Source of the DNA: Nocardia niwae NBRC 108934 = DSM 45340
GTDB lineage: Bacteria; Actinomycetota; Actinomycetes; Mycobacteriales; Mycobacteriaceae
Assembly: GCF_001613465.1 (NCBI RefSeq)
Contig: NZ_BDCK01000025.1
Coordinates: forward strand, 1 to 64,000
DNA: 64,000 nucleotides
Direction: 5' to 3'
Part shown: positions 26,159 through 34,786 of the stretch, piece by piece
Layout: every line of letters begins with the position of its first letter
Position numbering within the stretch: position 1 is the first letter of the stretch
The notes under the pieces: generated by a model
What the model saw: the letters and a program-made list of their open reading frames with translations, nothing else
What the model was told of the DNA's origin: nothing
The model's database searches: none
Position numbers and translations under genes: made by a program

Positions 26159-26995
26159 ATGGCAATCCGTAAGTACAAGCCGACTACGCCGGGCCGTCGT
26201 GGTGCCAGCGTCTCGGACTTCGCCGAGATCACCCGGTCGACTCCGGAGAAGTCGCTGCTGCGTCCGCTGACCAAGTCCGGTGGCCGCAACGCGCACGGCC
26301 GGATCACCACCCGGCACCGTGGTGGCGGGCACAAGCGCGCCTACCGCCTGATCGACTTCCGTCGCCTGGACAAGGACGGCATCCCGGCCAAGGTCGCGCA
26401 CATCGAGTACGACCCGAACCGCACCGCGAACATCGCGCTGCTGCACTTCGTGGACGGCGAGAAGCGCTACATCATCGCCCCCAAGGGCGTGACGCAGGGC
26501 ACCCGCATCGAGTCCGGCCCGACCGCCGACATCAAGCCGGGCAACAACCTGCCGCTGCGCAACATCCCGACCGGTACCACCATCCACGCGGTGGAGCTGC
26601 GTCCGGGCGGCGGCGCCAAGCTGGCCCGCTCGGCCGGCATGAGCATCCAGCTGCTGGGCAAGGAAGGCCCCTACGCCACGCTGCGTATGCCCTCCGGTGA
26701 GATCCGCCGCGTCGACGTGCGCTGCCGCGCCACCGTCGGCGAGGTCGGCAACGCCGAGCAGTCGAACATCAACTGGGGCAAGGCCGGCCGCATGCGCTGG
26801 AAGGGCCGCCGCCCCACGGTCCGTGGTGTCGTCATGAACCCGGTCGACCACCCGCATGGTGGTGGTGAGGGCAAGACCTCCGGTGGTCGCCACCCGGTCT
26901 CGCCGTGGGGTCAGCCGGAAGGCCGCACCCGCAAGCCCAACCGTCCGAGCGACAAGCTCATCGTCCGCCGTCGCAAGACCGGCAAGAAGCGCTGA
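26159..26995 (+). CDS. rplB: 50S ribosomal protein L2
   Basis: 278 residues, full length. The segment NPVDHPHGGGEGKT includes the conserved histidine near the peptidyl transferase centre, and the basic C-terminus IVRRRKTGKKR is typical. L2 is a primary 23S rRNA binder required for subunit association. The gene starts 33 bp after rplW with 'agagaag' before the ATG. Confidence 0.98.
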   Translation: MAIRKYKPTTPGRRGASVSDFAEITRSTPEKSLLRPLTKSGGRNAHGRITTRHRGGGHKRAYRLIDFRRLDKDGIPAKVAHIEYDPNRTANIALLHFVDGEKRYIIAPKGVTQGTRIESGPTADIKPGNNLPLRNIPTGTTIHAVELRPGGGAKLARSAGMSIQLLGKEGPYATLRMPSGEIRRVDVRCRATVGEVGNAEQSNINWGKAGRMRWKGRRPTVRGVVMNPVDHPHGGGEGKTSGGRHPVSPWGQPEGRTRKPNRPSDKLIVRRRKTGKKR

Positions 26996-27010
26996 AGGAG
27001 GAGGTAAGAA

Positions 27011-27292
27011 ATGCCACGCAGCCTCAAGAAAGGCCCGTTCGTCGACGACCACCTCCTGAAGAAGGTGGACGTGCAGAACGAGAAGGGCACCAAGCAGGTC
27101 ATCAAGACCTGGTCGCGTCGTTCGACCATCATTCCCGATTTCATCGGGCACACGTTCGCGGTGCACGACGGCCGCAAGCACGTGCCGGTGTTCATCTCGG
27201 ACAACATGGTCGGGCACAAGCTCGGTGAGTTCGCGCCGACCAGGACGTTCAAGAGCCACGTCAAGGAAGACCGGAAGAGCAAGCGGCGATGA
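27011..27292 (+). CDS. rpsS: 30S ribosomal protein S19
   Basis: 93 residues beginning MPRSLKKGPFVDDHL, the hallmark S19 start, with the conserved GHKLGEFAPTRTF block. It sits in the 30S head next to S13. A strong 'aaggagg' lies ahead of the ATG, and the stop overlaps the rplV start. Confidence 0.98.
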   Translation: MPRSLKKGPFVDDHLLKKVDVQNEKGTKQVIKTWSRRSTIIPDFIGHTFAVHDGRKHVPVFISDNMVGHKLGEFAPTRTFKSHVKEDRKSKRR

Positions 27293-27693
27293 CGACGACC
27301 GAGACTCAGAACCCGACTGCGCGCGCGACCGCCAAGCACGTTCGCGTGACCCCGATGAAGGCACGCCGTGTCGTGGACCTGGTCCGCGGCAAGCGCGTCG
27401 AGGACGCCCTCGCCCTGCTGAAGTTCGCGCCCCAGGCCGCGAGCGAGCCGGTCGCCAAGGTCGTCGCCAGTGCCGCGGCCAACGCCGAGAACAACCTCGG
27501 CCTGAACCCGGCCACGCTGGTCATCTCGACCGCCTACGTCGACGAGGGGACGACCCTGAAGCGGTTCCAGCCGCGTGCCCAGGGCCGTGCGTTCCGCATC
27601 CGCAAGCGCACCAGCCACATCACCATCGAGGTCGAGAGCATCCCCACCGCCGGTGGAGCCACTCGTAACCGCCGGAAGGGAGGGGCAAAGTAA
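27289..27693 (+). CDS. rplV: 50S ribosomal protein L22
   Basis: 134 residues. The core RVTPMKARRVVDLVRGK and the C-terminal hairpin FQPRAQGRAFRIRKRTSHITI identify L22, whose hairpin lines the exit tunnel near the macrolide site. It overlaps rpsS by 4 bases (ATGA), and its TAA stop is directly followed by the rpsC ATG. Confidence 0.98.
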   Translation: MTTTETQNPTARATAKHVRVTPMKARRVVDLVRGKRVEDALALLKFAPQAASEPVAKVVASAAANAENNLGLNPATLVISTAYVDEGTTLKRFQPRAQGRAFRIRKRTSHITIEVESIPTAGGATRNRRKGGAK

Positions 27694-28488
<795 letters not shown>

Positions 28489-28491
28489 CGC

Positions 28492-28908
28492 ATGCTGATG
28501 CCTCGCAAGGTGAAGCACCGCAAGCAGCATCACCCGGGCCGTTCCGGAACGGCCAAGGGCGGCACCTCGGTGGCGTTCGGCGATTTCGGCATCCAGGCGC
28601 TGGAGCCGGCGTACGTCACCAACCGGCAGATCGAGTCGGCGCGTATCGCGATGACTCGCCACATCCGCCGTGGCGGCAAGATCTGGATCAACATCTACCC
28701 GGATCGCCCGCTGACCAAGAAGCCCGCCGAAACCCGCATGGGTTCGGGTAAGGGTTCGCCGGAGTGGTGGGTCGCGAACGTCAAGCCCGGTCGGGTGATG
28801 TTCGAGATGAGCTACCCCAACGAGGAGACCGCTCGTGAGGCCCTGCGCCGCGCGATGCACAAGCTCCCGATGAAGTGCAGGATCGTGACCAGGGAGGAGC
28901 AGTTCTGA
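28492..28908 (+). CDS. rplP: 50S ribosomal protein L16
   Basis: 138 residues starting MLMPRKVKHRKQHHPGR, the conserved L16 N-terminus, with GSGKGSPEWWVANVKPG near the middle. It organises the A-site region and contacts 5S rRNA. It starts 3 bp after rpsC, and its TGA shares one base with the rpmC ATG. Confidence 0.98.
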   Translation: MLMPRKVKHRKQHHPGRSGTAKGGTSVAFGDFGIQALEPAYVTNRQIESARIAMTRHIRRGGKIWINIYPDRPLTKKPAETRMGSGKGSPEWWVANVKPGRVMFEMSYPNEETAREALRRAMHKLPMKCRIVTREEQF

Positions 28909-29147
28909 TGGCTACCGGAACACCGGCCGCAGAGCTCCGCGAGCTCACCGAAGAGGAGTTGGTGGCCAAGCTGCGCGACTCCAAGGAAGAGCTGTTCAAC
29001 CTGCGCTTCCAGATGGCGACGGGTCAGCTGGACAACAACCGTCGTCTGCGCGTCGTCCGTCACGAGATCGCGCGCATCTACACGGTCATGCGTGAGCGCG
29101 AGCTCGGTCTGGCCACCGGACCCGCTGGCAAGGGAGATGCCGCATGA
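28908..29147 (+). CDS. rpmC: 50S ribosomal protein L29
   Basis: 79 residues, a helical hairpin protein at the tunnel exit. ELRELTEEELVAKLRDSKEELFNLRFQ is followed by the LRVVRHEIARIYTVMRER motif. The ATG at 28908 follows 'gggaggag' and fits the family length. It overlaps rpsQ by 4 bases. Confidence 0.97.
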   Translation: MATGTPAAELRELTEEELVAKLRDSKEELFNLRFQMATGQLDNNRRLRVVRHEIARIYTVMRERELGLATGPAGKGDAA

Positions 29148-29416
29148 GCGACAAAGTAGAAGGGCAGCGCGGCACCCGCAAGGTTCGTGTCGGTTACGTT
29201 GTCTCGGACAAGATGAACAAGACGATCGTCGTCGAGCTGGAAGACCGTAACCGGCACCCGCTCTACGGCAAGATCATTCGCACCACCTCGAAGGTGAAGG
29301 CGCACGACGAGAACGAGATCGCCGGCATCGGCGACCGCGTTCAGCTGATGGAGACCCGTCCGCTGTCGGCCACCAAGCGCTGGCGTTTGGTCGAGGTCCT
29401 GGAGAAGGCCAAGTAA
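29144..29416 (+). CDS. rpsQ: 30S ribosomal protein S17
   Basis: 90 residues. GYVVSDKMNKTIVVELED and RVQLMETRPLSATKRWRLVEVLEKAK are classic S17 OB-fold segments. It binds 16S rRNA early in assembly. It is the last gene of the operon here: a hairpin follows 24 bp downstream, and rplN does not follow within the window. Confidence 0.98.
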   Translation: MSDKVEGQRGTRKVRVGYVVSDKMNKTIVVELEDRNRHPLYGKIIRTTSKVKAHDENEIAGIGDRVQLMETRPLSATKRWRLVEVLEKAK

Positions 29417-29440
29417 GCCTGCTCCACGGCGTGAAACCCC

Positions 29441-29473
29441 AAGGCCCGCTTCCCCTCCCGGGAAGCGGGCCTT
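29441..29473 (+). terminator. Terminator hairpin of the S10 operon
   Basis: AAGGCCCGCTTCCC (29441-29454) pairs perfectly with GGGAAGCGGGCCTT (29460-29473) around a 5-nt loop. No T-run follows, as is common in high-GC actinobacteria. Confidence 0.75.
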
Positions 29474-29612
29474 CGCCGTATCCGGGTGCGCCTGGGGAAT
29501 TCCCTCGCTGTACACCCTGGATCGGTACTGTCTGGTCGTGTTGCGGGTGGCGATCGGGTCCTGGCCGGACCGGTGACCGACGGCGCCGACGGCCGATGCG
29601 GAGGTATGAGCG

Positions 29613-30434
29613 GTGGGGAATGTGACTCGACCTGACCAGCCCTATGACCGGGCGCTGTTGCGCGAACACCTACTGAAGACGCGGATCGCGGGGGATGTCG
29701 CGACGCCTCGGGAGGGGAATCTCGCGAACTACCGCAAGATGGTGCAGAAGGACCCGGGGTACCAGTTCGGGCTGACGCTGAAGGATTGGACGTTCGCCGA
29801 GACTCTGGAGATGATGGCTCGGCAGTGCGGGGTCAGCCCCGATCCTCGGCATGTGCGGGGTGCGGACACCATCGACGTCGACCTGACGCTCGACGCGCTC
29901 GACGCGATGGGGGCGCGGATCGGGGTCGCGGCCCGACGCCGCGAGACCGTGATCTTGGCGACCGGGCATCCGGACACGCTCATGGGCGTCTATCGCGCTG
30001 TCGAGGACGCGCTGCGAGCGGCAGGGTGCGCGGTGCTCACGCCTGCCGCCGGATGGTCCTACCTGGTCACCACAGCCTTCGGCCCGCAGAATCGCGAAAT
30101 CGTCTACACCTCGGGCGTCGCCGCGCTCGGCACCGACGGGACGCTGCGGCACACCCATGACCCGCACCCGATGCGGGCGGTCCTGCGGGAACTGCGCGAT
30201 GCCGCGACCGGCCACTGGCCCGACTTGGTGGTCGCCGATCACGGCTGGGCCGGAGCCGCGGGGGAGGCGGGCGTCGAGACCGTCGGATTCGCCGACAGCA
30301 ACGATCCGGCGCTGTTCGCCGGGCAGGCCGAAGGCAAGATCGCGGTCACGGTGCCCCTGGATGACGGCGTCCACCCGGACTACTACGAGCCGATGATCGC
30401 TTACCTGCTCGACCGGGCCGGGGTCACCGACTGA
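29613..30434 (+). CDS. Conserved protein of unknown function (actinobacterial)
   Basis: 273 residues, soluble, with no signal peptide or membrane segment. Recognisable stretches are ETVILATGHPDTLMGVYRAVEDAL, VADHGWAGAAGEAGVETVGFADSNDP and VTVPLDDGVHPDYYEPMIAYLL. Similar proteins are, from memory, sometimes labelled phosphatases in actinobacterial genomes, but I see no standard phosphatase signature, so I leave the function open. The GTG start has 'ggaggt' 11 bp upstream. Its 3' end overlaps the convergent epimerase-like gene by 11 bp. Confidence 0.72.
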   Translation: MGNVTRPDQPYDRALLREHLLKTRIAGDVATPREGNLANYRKMVQKDPGYQFGLTLKDWTFAETLEMMARQCGVSPDPRHVRGADTIDVDLTLDALDAMGARIGVAARRRETVILATGHPDTLMGVYRAVEDALRAAGCAVLTPAAGWSYLVTTAFGPQNREIVYTSGVAALGTDGTLRHTHDPHPMRAVLRELRDAATGHWPDLVVADHGWAGAAGEAGVETVGFADSNDPALFAGQAEGKIAVTVPLDDGVHPDYYEPMIAYLLDRAGVTD

Positions 30435-31332
30435 GGTCATCCTGATGGCGAGTGTCGCGCACGATGGTGTCGAGGTCGGAATTCGCCGGAACCCAAGCTA
30501 ATTCGGCCATCGCCTTGGCGGGGTCGCTGATCAGGGCGGCCGGTTCGGGCGCCGGTGGCCGGTGGGTCAGCTGGATCCGGCGGCCGGTCCGGCGCTCGAC
30601 CGCGCCGACGACGTCGAGAATGCTGCTGCCGCGGCCGCTGCCGATGAGATAGCGACTGGTTTCGCCTGCCGGCGGCATGTTCTCGAGGCACGCGACGAAA
30701 GCCGCCGCGGCGTCGATGATGTGCAGATAGTCGCGAACCGCGGTGCCGTCGCCGTTGACCTCCAACGTCGAGCCGTTCCGCGCGGCGGTGAACGCCCGGG
30801 GGATCAAGCGCGTCGGATCGCGATCCACGCCACCGGCCACATTCATCAAGCGCAGCACGATAGCGGACAAGCGCCCCGTGCCCGCCTGCGAGCTGATCGC
30901 CCACTCGGCCGCCAACTTGCTCGCCGCGTACGGGTGCGGGGGCGCGTCGGGTAGACGCTCGGTCATCGGCTGCCGTTCCGGAGTTCCGTATATCGATCCG
31001 GTCGAAGCGAAGACCATCCGCGGGACTCCGGCGGCGAGCATGGCGTCCAGCAAGACGACGGTCCCGCCGGTATTGACGCGGAAGTACCGCAGCGGATCGG
31101 CCGTCGACTCGCGCGCCCGAGTCGAACCGCCGAGATGGCACACCGCGTCCACGCCGTCCAGCGCCCGGCGAAGCCCGGCCTCGTCCAGCAGGTCGGCGAC
31201 CCGGGTCGTCACCTGCGGGGCCGAGCCGCTTGCACGAACCATCGCGATCGGCTCGTGCCCGGCTCTACCCAGCAGCTCGACAACCGCCCGGCCGATATAC
31301 CCGTTCGCTCCGGTGACGAGAACGCGCACCAC
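30424..31332 (-). CDS. NAD-dependent epimerase/dehydratase (extended SDR)
   Basis: 302 residues beginning MVRVLVTGANGYIGRAV, a Rossmann nucleotide-binding motif. The catalytic set is visible: Ser/Thr in ASTGSIYG and YxxxK in PYAASKLAAE. GDGTAVRDYLHIIDAA is typical of UDP-glucose 4-epimerase-like enzymes acting on nucleotide sugars. It is convergent with the upstream conserved protein and divergent from the interrupted SDR. The exact sugar substrate cannot be read from the sequence. Confidence 0.85.
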   Translation of the reverse strand: MVRVLVTGANGYIGRAVVELLGRAGHEPIAMVRASGSAPQVTTRVADLLDEAGLRRALDGVDAVCHLGGSTRARESTADPLRYFRVNTGGTVVLLDAMLAAGVPRMVFASTGSIYGTPERQPMTERLPDAPPHPYAASKLAAEWAISSQAGTGRLSAIVLRLMNVAGGVDRDPTRLIPRAFTAARNGSTLEVNGDGTAVRDYLHIIDAAAAFVACLENMPPAGETSRYLIGSGRGSSILDVVGAVERRTGRRIQLTHRPPAPEPAALISDPAKAMAELAWVPANSDLDTIVRDTRHQDDLSR

Positions 31333-31535
31333 ACGATCTTGTCATCGCGCAGGAGTCGCTGTTGCTCGGGGGAAGCCGCCACACCCAACTCTGCAAGAAG
31401 ATGCGTTATACCGTACGTTCATGCACGCGAGCTGGGGCCGCCCGGCCCGTGATTCGGATGGCCGAATCCCTCAGCGGCGTTCCGCATTCGACGATGACCG
31501 GGCGCATCGGATCCGGGAAGCGAGAAGGATCGATC

Positions 31536-32372
31536 ATGACTACGGAAACCACTGTGCGCCGCTGGCTGATCACCGGCGCGAACAGCGGCTTCGGCGCGGC
31601 GTTCACCAAGGCCGTGCTCGCTGCGGGTGACGAGGTCGTCGCGGCGGTGCGTCGGCCCGCGACCATGGCGGATGTCGTTGCCGCGCACCCGGGCCGGGTG
31701 CAGGTGGTGACCCTCGACATGCGGGACCCCGCGGCGGCCGAGCGCGCGGTGAAAGAGGCCGGACGCGTCGACGTGCTGGTCAACAACGCTGGTTACGGCG
31801 TCGTGGGCGCGATCGAATAAACCAGTCCGGCCGACGTGCGCGATGCGATGGAGGTCATGTTCCACGCCCCGCTCCGGTTGACCCAGTTGGTGCTGCCGCA
31901 GATGCGGGAACGCCGTGCCGGGTCGATCGTGCAGGTGACGAGCATGGGGGGATTCATGTCCTTCGCGGGCGTCGGCATCTACAGTGCCGCCAAGGGGGCG
32001 CTGGAGCTGGCCAGCGAAGCCCTCGCCCAGGAAGTGAATCCGCTGGGCATCCAGGTGCTCATCGTCGAGCCCGGCGCGTTCCGCACCGGTTTCGCCAAAC
32101 CCGCCGCGTTGGCTATCAGCTCCGCGATCCCCGACTACGCAGCCACGGCCGGCGCCGTCCGCGACGGCCTGCCCGACTCCGATCAGCAGCAGGAAGGCGA
32201 CCCCGACAAAGCCGCCGCCGCGGTTCTGGCCACCGTCGGCCGCCCCGGCGCACCACTGCGCCTGGCGTTGGGGCCCGATGCCATACAGGGCATCCGGGGC
32301 AAGCTGGCCCAGGTCGCCGCCGACCTCGATGCCACCGCCGAGCTGGGATCGAATACAGGCTTCGACTCCTGA
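31536..32372 (+). pseudogene. SDR-family oxidoreductase interrupted by an in-frame TAA
   Basis: The frame encodes a classical short-chain dehydrogenase: GANSGFGAAF nucleotide site (about residues 12-21), NNAG motif (VLVNNAGYGVVG), then after the stop QVTSMGGF and YSAAKGALE (the Ser and YxxxK catalytic residues), and VEPGAFRTGF. A TAA at 31818-31820, codon 95, breaks it right after VVGAIE; both parts stay in the same frame, so there is no frameshift. The expected codon would be GAA (Glu), a single G-to-T change. Start ATG at 31536 follows 'gagaagg'. The upstream fragment lacks the active site, so without readthrough the enzyme is lost. A sequencing error is the main alternative. Confidence 0.8.
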
Positions 32373-32381
32373 GATCGACAC

Positions 32382-32414
32382 GGCGGCCCGCCGGTCACGC
32401 ACCGGTGGGCCGCC
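32382..32414 (+). terminator. Hairpin between the SDR and RidA genes
   Basis: GGCGGCCCGCCGGT (32382-32395) pairs with ACCGGTGGGCCGCC (32401-32414) with a single G-T wobble and a 5-nt loop. It sits between convergent genes and may serve both strands. Confidence 0.6.
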
Positions 32415-32447
32415 TCGCCGTTCGGCAGCGGTGGCCTGACGGTCGCG

Positions 32448-32846
32448 TCAGGCGACGGCGGTCGCCTCCAGCTCGACCATCTGGCCGGGGATCGCCAGCC
32501 GTGTCACCCCGAGCATCGTGGTGGCCGGCGCCACCCCAGCGGCGCCCAACCGCGATGCCAGCACGCCGTAGTGCGGGAAGAGCAAATCGACGTCGGTGGT
32601 GTAGACGTTGAGCCGGACGAGGTTCGCGAGGGACATGTCGGCCGCGCCGAGCACGGCCTCCAGGTTGTCGAGGCTCAGCGCCAACTGTGCCGCCATGTCA
32701 CCGTCATGCTGGGGCTTGCCGTCGCCGCTCATCGCGGTCTGCCCGGAGCAGTACAGGGTCCGGGTGTGCCCGGAGACGAGCTCACCCTGGTTGAATCCCA
32801 TCGCCGCCGACCACGTCACCGGGTTGACCGCTGTTCGTTCCATCAT
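32448..32846 (-). CDS. RidA/YjgF/Rid family protein
   Basis: 132 residues. LYCSGQTAMSGDGKP, AAQLALSLDNLEAVLGAADMSLANLVRLNVYTTD and the ending PGQMVELEATAVA match the Rid family, trimeric deaminases that hydrolyse reactive enamine/imine intermediates. The family Arg in the active site would lie in LVRLNVYTTD. Either of two adjacent ATGs (32846 or 32843) could be used. It is divergent from the WYL regulator across 93 bp, an arrangement that suggests regulation by it. Confidence 0.87.
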   Translation of the reverse strand: MMERTAVNPVTWSAAMGFNQGELVSGHTRTLYCSGQTAMSGDGKPQHDGDMAAQLALSLDNLEAVLGAADMSLANLVRLNVYTTDVDLLFPHYGVLASRLGAAGVAPATTMLGVTRLAIPGQMVELEATAVA

Positions 32847-32939
32847 CAGTTCCCATCGATTCCGTCGAGAATTCGTACGTCCCTGAGCCTTCCAGCAAAT
32901 CACGACATCTTCGGTCGTGTATTCCGGTACGTTTCTCGT

Positions 32940-33914
32940 ATGCGCGCCGACCGGTTGGTCTCGCTGGTGTTGCTGCTGCGTCAGCGCGGTCGGTTGACGG
33001 CGGACACGCTCGCCCGCGAGCTGGAGGTATCCACTCGTACCGTGCTGCGCGACATCGAAGCCCTCTCCGCGGCAGGCGTGCCGGTATACGCCGAACGCGG
33101 CCGGCACGGCGGTTTCGCCTTGTTGCCGGGTTTTCAAACCGAGCTCACCGGCCTGAATCACGACGAGGCGCTCGCCCTGCTGGTCGCCGGATCACGACGC
33201 GGCGCGCAGGTATTCGGTCTCGGTTCGGCGCTCGCTTCGGCGATGCTCAAGGTGGTCGACGCGCTGCCCGCGAGCTATCGGGCCATCGCGAGCGACGCGG
33301 CCCAGCGATTACTCATCGAGCCGGAGACCGATCTGCTGTCGCGTCGGCTGGTGGCCGATGAGGTGCCCGACACCGTCGTGACCGAGGTCCGGCGCGCGGT
33401 GTTCGCCGCACACAAGCTGCGCATCCACTACGCGGCGGCGGACCAGGCGCCGAAGTGGCGCACGGTGGACCCGATCGGCCTGGTCACCGTGCGTGGCCAG
33501 GGCTACCTGCTGGCCATGAGATCAGGCGCGGACCGCACCTACCGGCTGTCGCGGGTGCTGGCCGCCGAGGAACTTCCCGAACCCGCACAGCGACCGAACC
33601 GGGTCGATCTGGACCGGGCCTGGCAGGAACGCAGCACGCGGTTCCGGATCGGCGGCGACCAAGTCACCGTGCTGGTGCGGGTGAACCCGGCGCGGCGGGA
33701 GGAACTGGTGAGCACCGCACTGGCCGTCCGCGCCGAGGAAGCCGACGCCGACGGCCGCCTGCGGCTCGAGGTGACCTTCCAGGACGCCCGACACGCCGAA
33801 TGGGCGCTGTGGCAGCTCGCCACGGACGCGGAAGCTCTGGCCCCGGAGTCGTTGCGCATTTCCCTGCGCGACCGCGCCGTCGCGATCGCCGCTTGCTACG
33901 GCGAGTCGTCCTGA
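32940..33914 (+). CDS. WYL-domain transcriptional regulator (DeoR-type HTH)
   Basis: 324 residues. The N-terminal winged HTH (RLVSLVLLLRQRGRLTADTLARELEVSTRTVLRDIEAL, about residues 5-42) is followed by a WYL domain; the segment WRTVDPIGLVTVRGQGYLLAMR carries GYL in place of WYL. A C-terminal extension with VRVNPARREELVSTAL follows. Such proteins bind ligands or nucleic acids through the WYL domain and control adjacent genes. It probably controls the divergent ridA-like gene and itself. Confidence 0.88.
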   Translation: MRADRLVSLVLLLRQRGRLTADTLARELEVSTRTVLRDIEALSAAGVPVYAERGRHGGFALLPGFQTELTGLNHDEALALLVAGSRRGAQVFGLGSALASAMLKVVDALPASYRAIASDAAQRLLIEPETDLLSRRLVADEVPDTVVTEVRRAVFAAHKLRIHYAAADQAPKWRTVDPIGLVTVRGQGYLLAMRSGADRTYRLSRVLAAEELPEPAQRPNRVDLDRAWQERSTRFRIGGDQVTVLVRVNPARREELVSTALAVRAEEADADGRLRLEVTFQDARHAEWALWQLATDAEALAPESLRISLRDRAVAIAACYGESS

Positions 33915-34260
33915 GCGTTGTCGCGTGCTGATACCGAGCATGCGATTCGGACCGCCTCGCGCTGATGGTGACTCGTCCTGCGGGGCGGGGGATGAAGCGG
34001 TGACTTCCGTGGTTGGGTGGCTTCCATCGAGGGCCGCCCTCGGTACCTCGAACACGGCCATCCGGTGGAGCGGGTCGAGTAGTTCGCGTCCGACGCGGAC
34101 AGGCCGTCGGCCAGGTCTTGCGTTATACGTATACATCTACTTATAGTGAGCATCGGGCAGTCCGAGAACATCGAATGCGCGACCTGGACAGGCGGATTCG
34201 GACGGGGCCGGCCGACGTCGACGCATGCCTGCATGCGCACTGATCTATGAAACGGGGAAA
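33915..34260 (+). other. Intergenic promoter region of the EXLDI/MMPL pair
   Basis: No supported gene. It contains the palindrome TATACGTATA at 34124-34133 and an AT-rich stretch around 34122-34146 that could hold the promoter. The decamer TGCGTTATAC at 34119-34128 is repeated at 31401-31410, upstream of the interrupted SDR. Confidence 0.4.
34124..34133. promoter_or_regulatory. Palindromic operator candidate upstream of EXLDI/MMPL genes
   Basis: TATACGTATA is a perfect 10-bp palindrome within an unusually AT-rich patch in a very GC-rich region, upstream of the EXLDI gene. MMPL genes are commonly controlled by TetR repressors that bind TATAC/GTATA-type sites, but no regulator is encoded next to it. 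Confidence 0.4.
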
Positions 34261-34743
34261 ATGATGACCACCGATCCGAATACCTCGAGCGATGCGGGCA
34301 CTGTCGAAGAGCAGGCTTGCGGGGTCACCCTCGTGAAGGAATCCGCCGAACCGGGGGACGTGGAGGACATGCGCCGAATCGTGTTGCGCGTTGGCCCCGG
34401 CGGCGGGCGTCAGCAGCGGTTCTTCGGCAGGCTGCTCGGTGAATCCCGCGAATACGACAAGATCGGGATGACCGTGGTGCGGGTGTACGTGAGCCGCAAA
34501 GGCAAATTCGTGGTGCACCGCCGCGAATCGGACTGGCGCGAAATATCCGTCGCGATCGACTGGACCGAATGGAAGAATTGGCGCGAGCTGCTGCGGCCCG
34601 GCAGCGGCGAGCGCGAGTGGGGCGACTACACGGTGGAGATCGTGGACTCGCCCGCCGAACTGCGAGGCCGGATCCCGGAGCACATCTACCGGACGGTCGT
34701 CGATGTGGCCGAGAACCCGCCCTCGCAGGACCTGCCGATCTGA
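34261..34743 (+). CDS. EXLDI-family protein
   Basis: 160 residues, soluble. The body GKFVVHRRESDWREISVAIDWTEWKNWRELL and the ending VDSPAELRGRIPEHIYRTVVDVAENPPSQDLPI match the EXLDI family, named for a C-terminal E-x-L-D-I motif; here the last residues are DLPI, so the motif is altered. Function is unknown in the family. The ATG at 34261 (with a second ATG next to it) follows 'ggggaaa'. It lies 43 bp upstream of an MMPL transporter and is probably co-transcribed with it. Confidence 0.7.
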   Translation: MMTTDPNTSSDAGTVEEQACGVTLVKESAEPGDVEDMRRIVLRVGPGGGRQQRFFGRLLGESREYDKIGMTVVRVYVSRKGKFVVHRRESDWREISVAIDWTEWKNWRELLRPGSGEREWGDYTVEIVDSPAELRGRIPEHIYRTVVDVAENPPSQDLPI

Positions 34744-34786
34744 GATACCACCACTTTCACCGAATCCGGAAAGGATTTCTTCGCAG

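Noticed and set aside
31536..31820. Treating the short SDR fragment as a functional small protein
   Set aside because: It ends before the catalytic YxxxK, and the same frame continues directly with the remaining SDR sequence, so it is better read as one interrupted gene.
31818..31820. Programmed stop-codon readthrough at the SDR stop
   Set aside because: TAA is the least leaky stop and no known stimulatory context is visible; a substitution is simpler.
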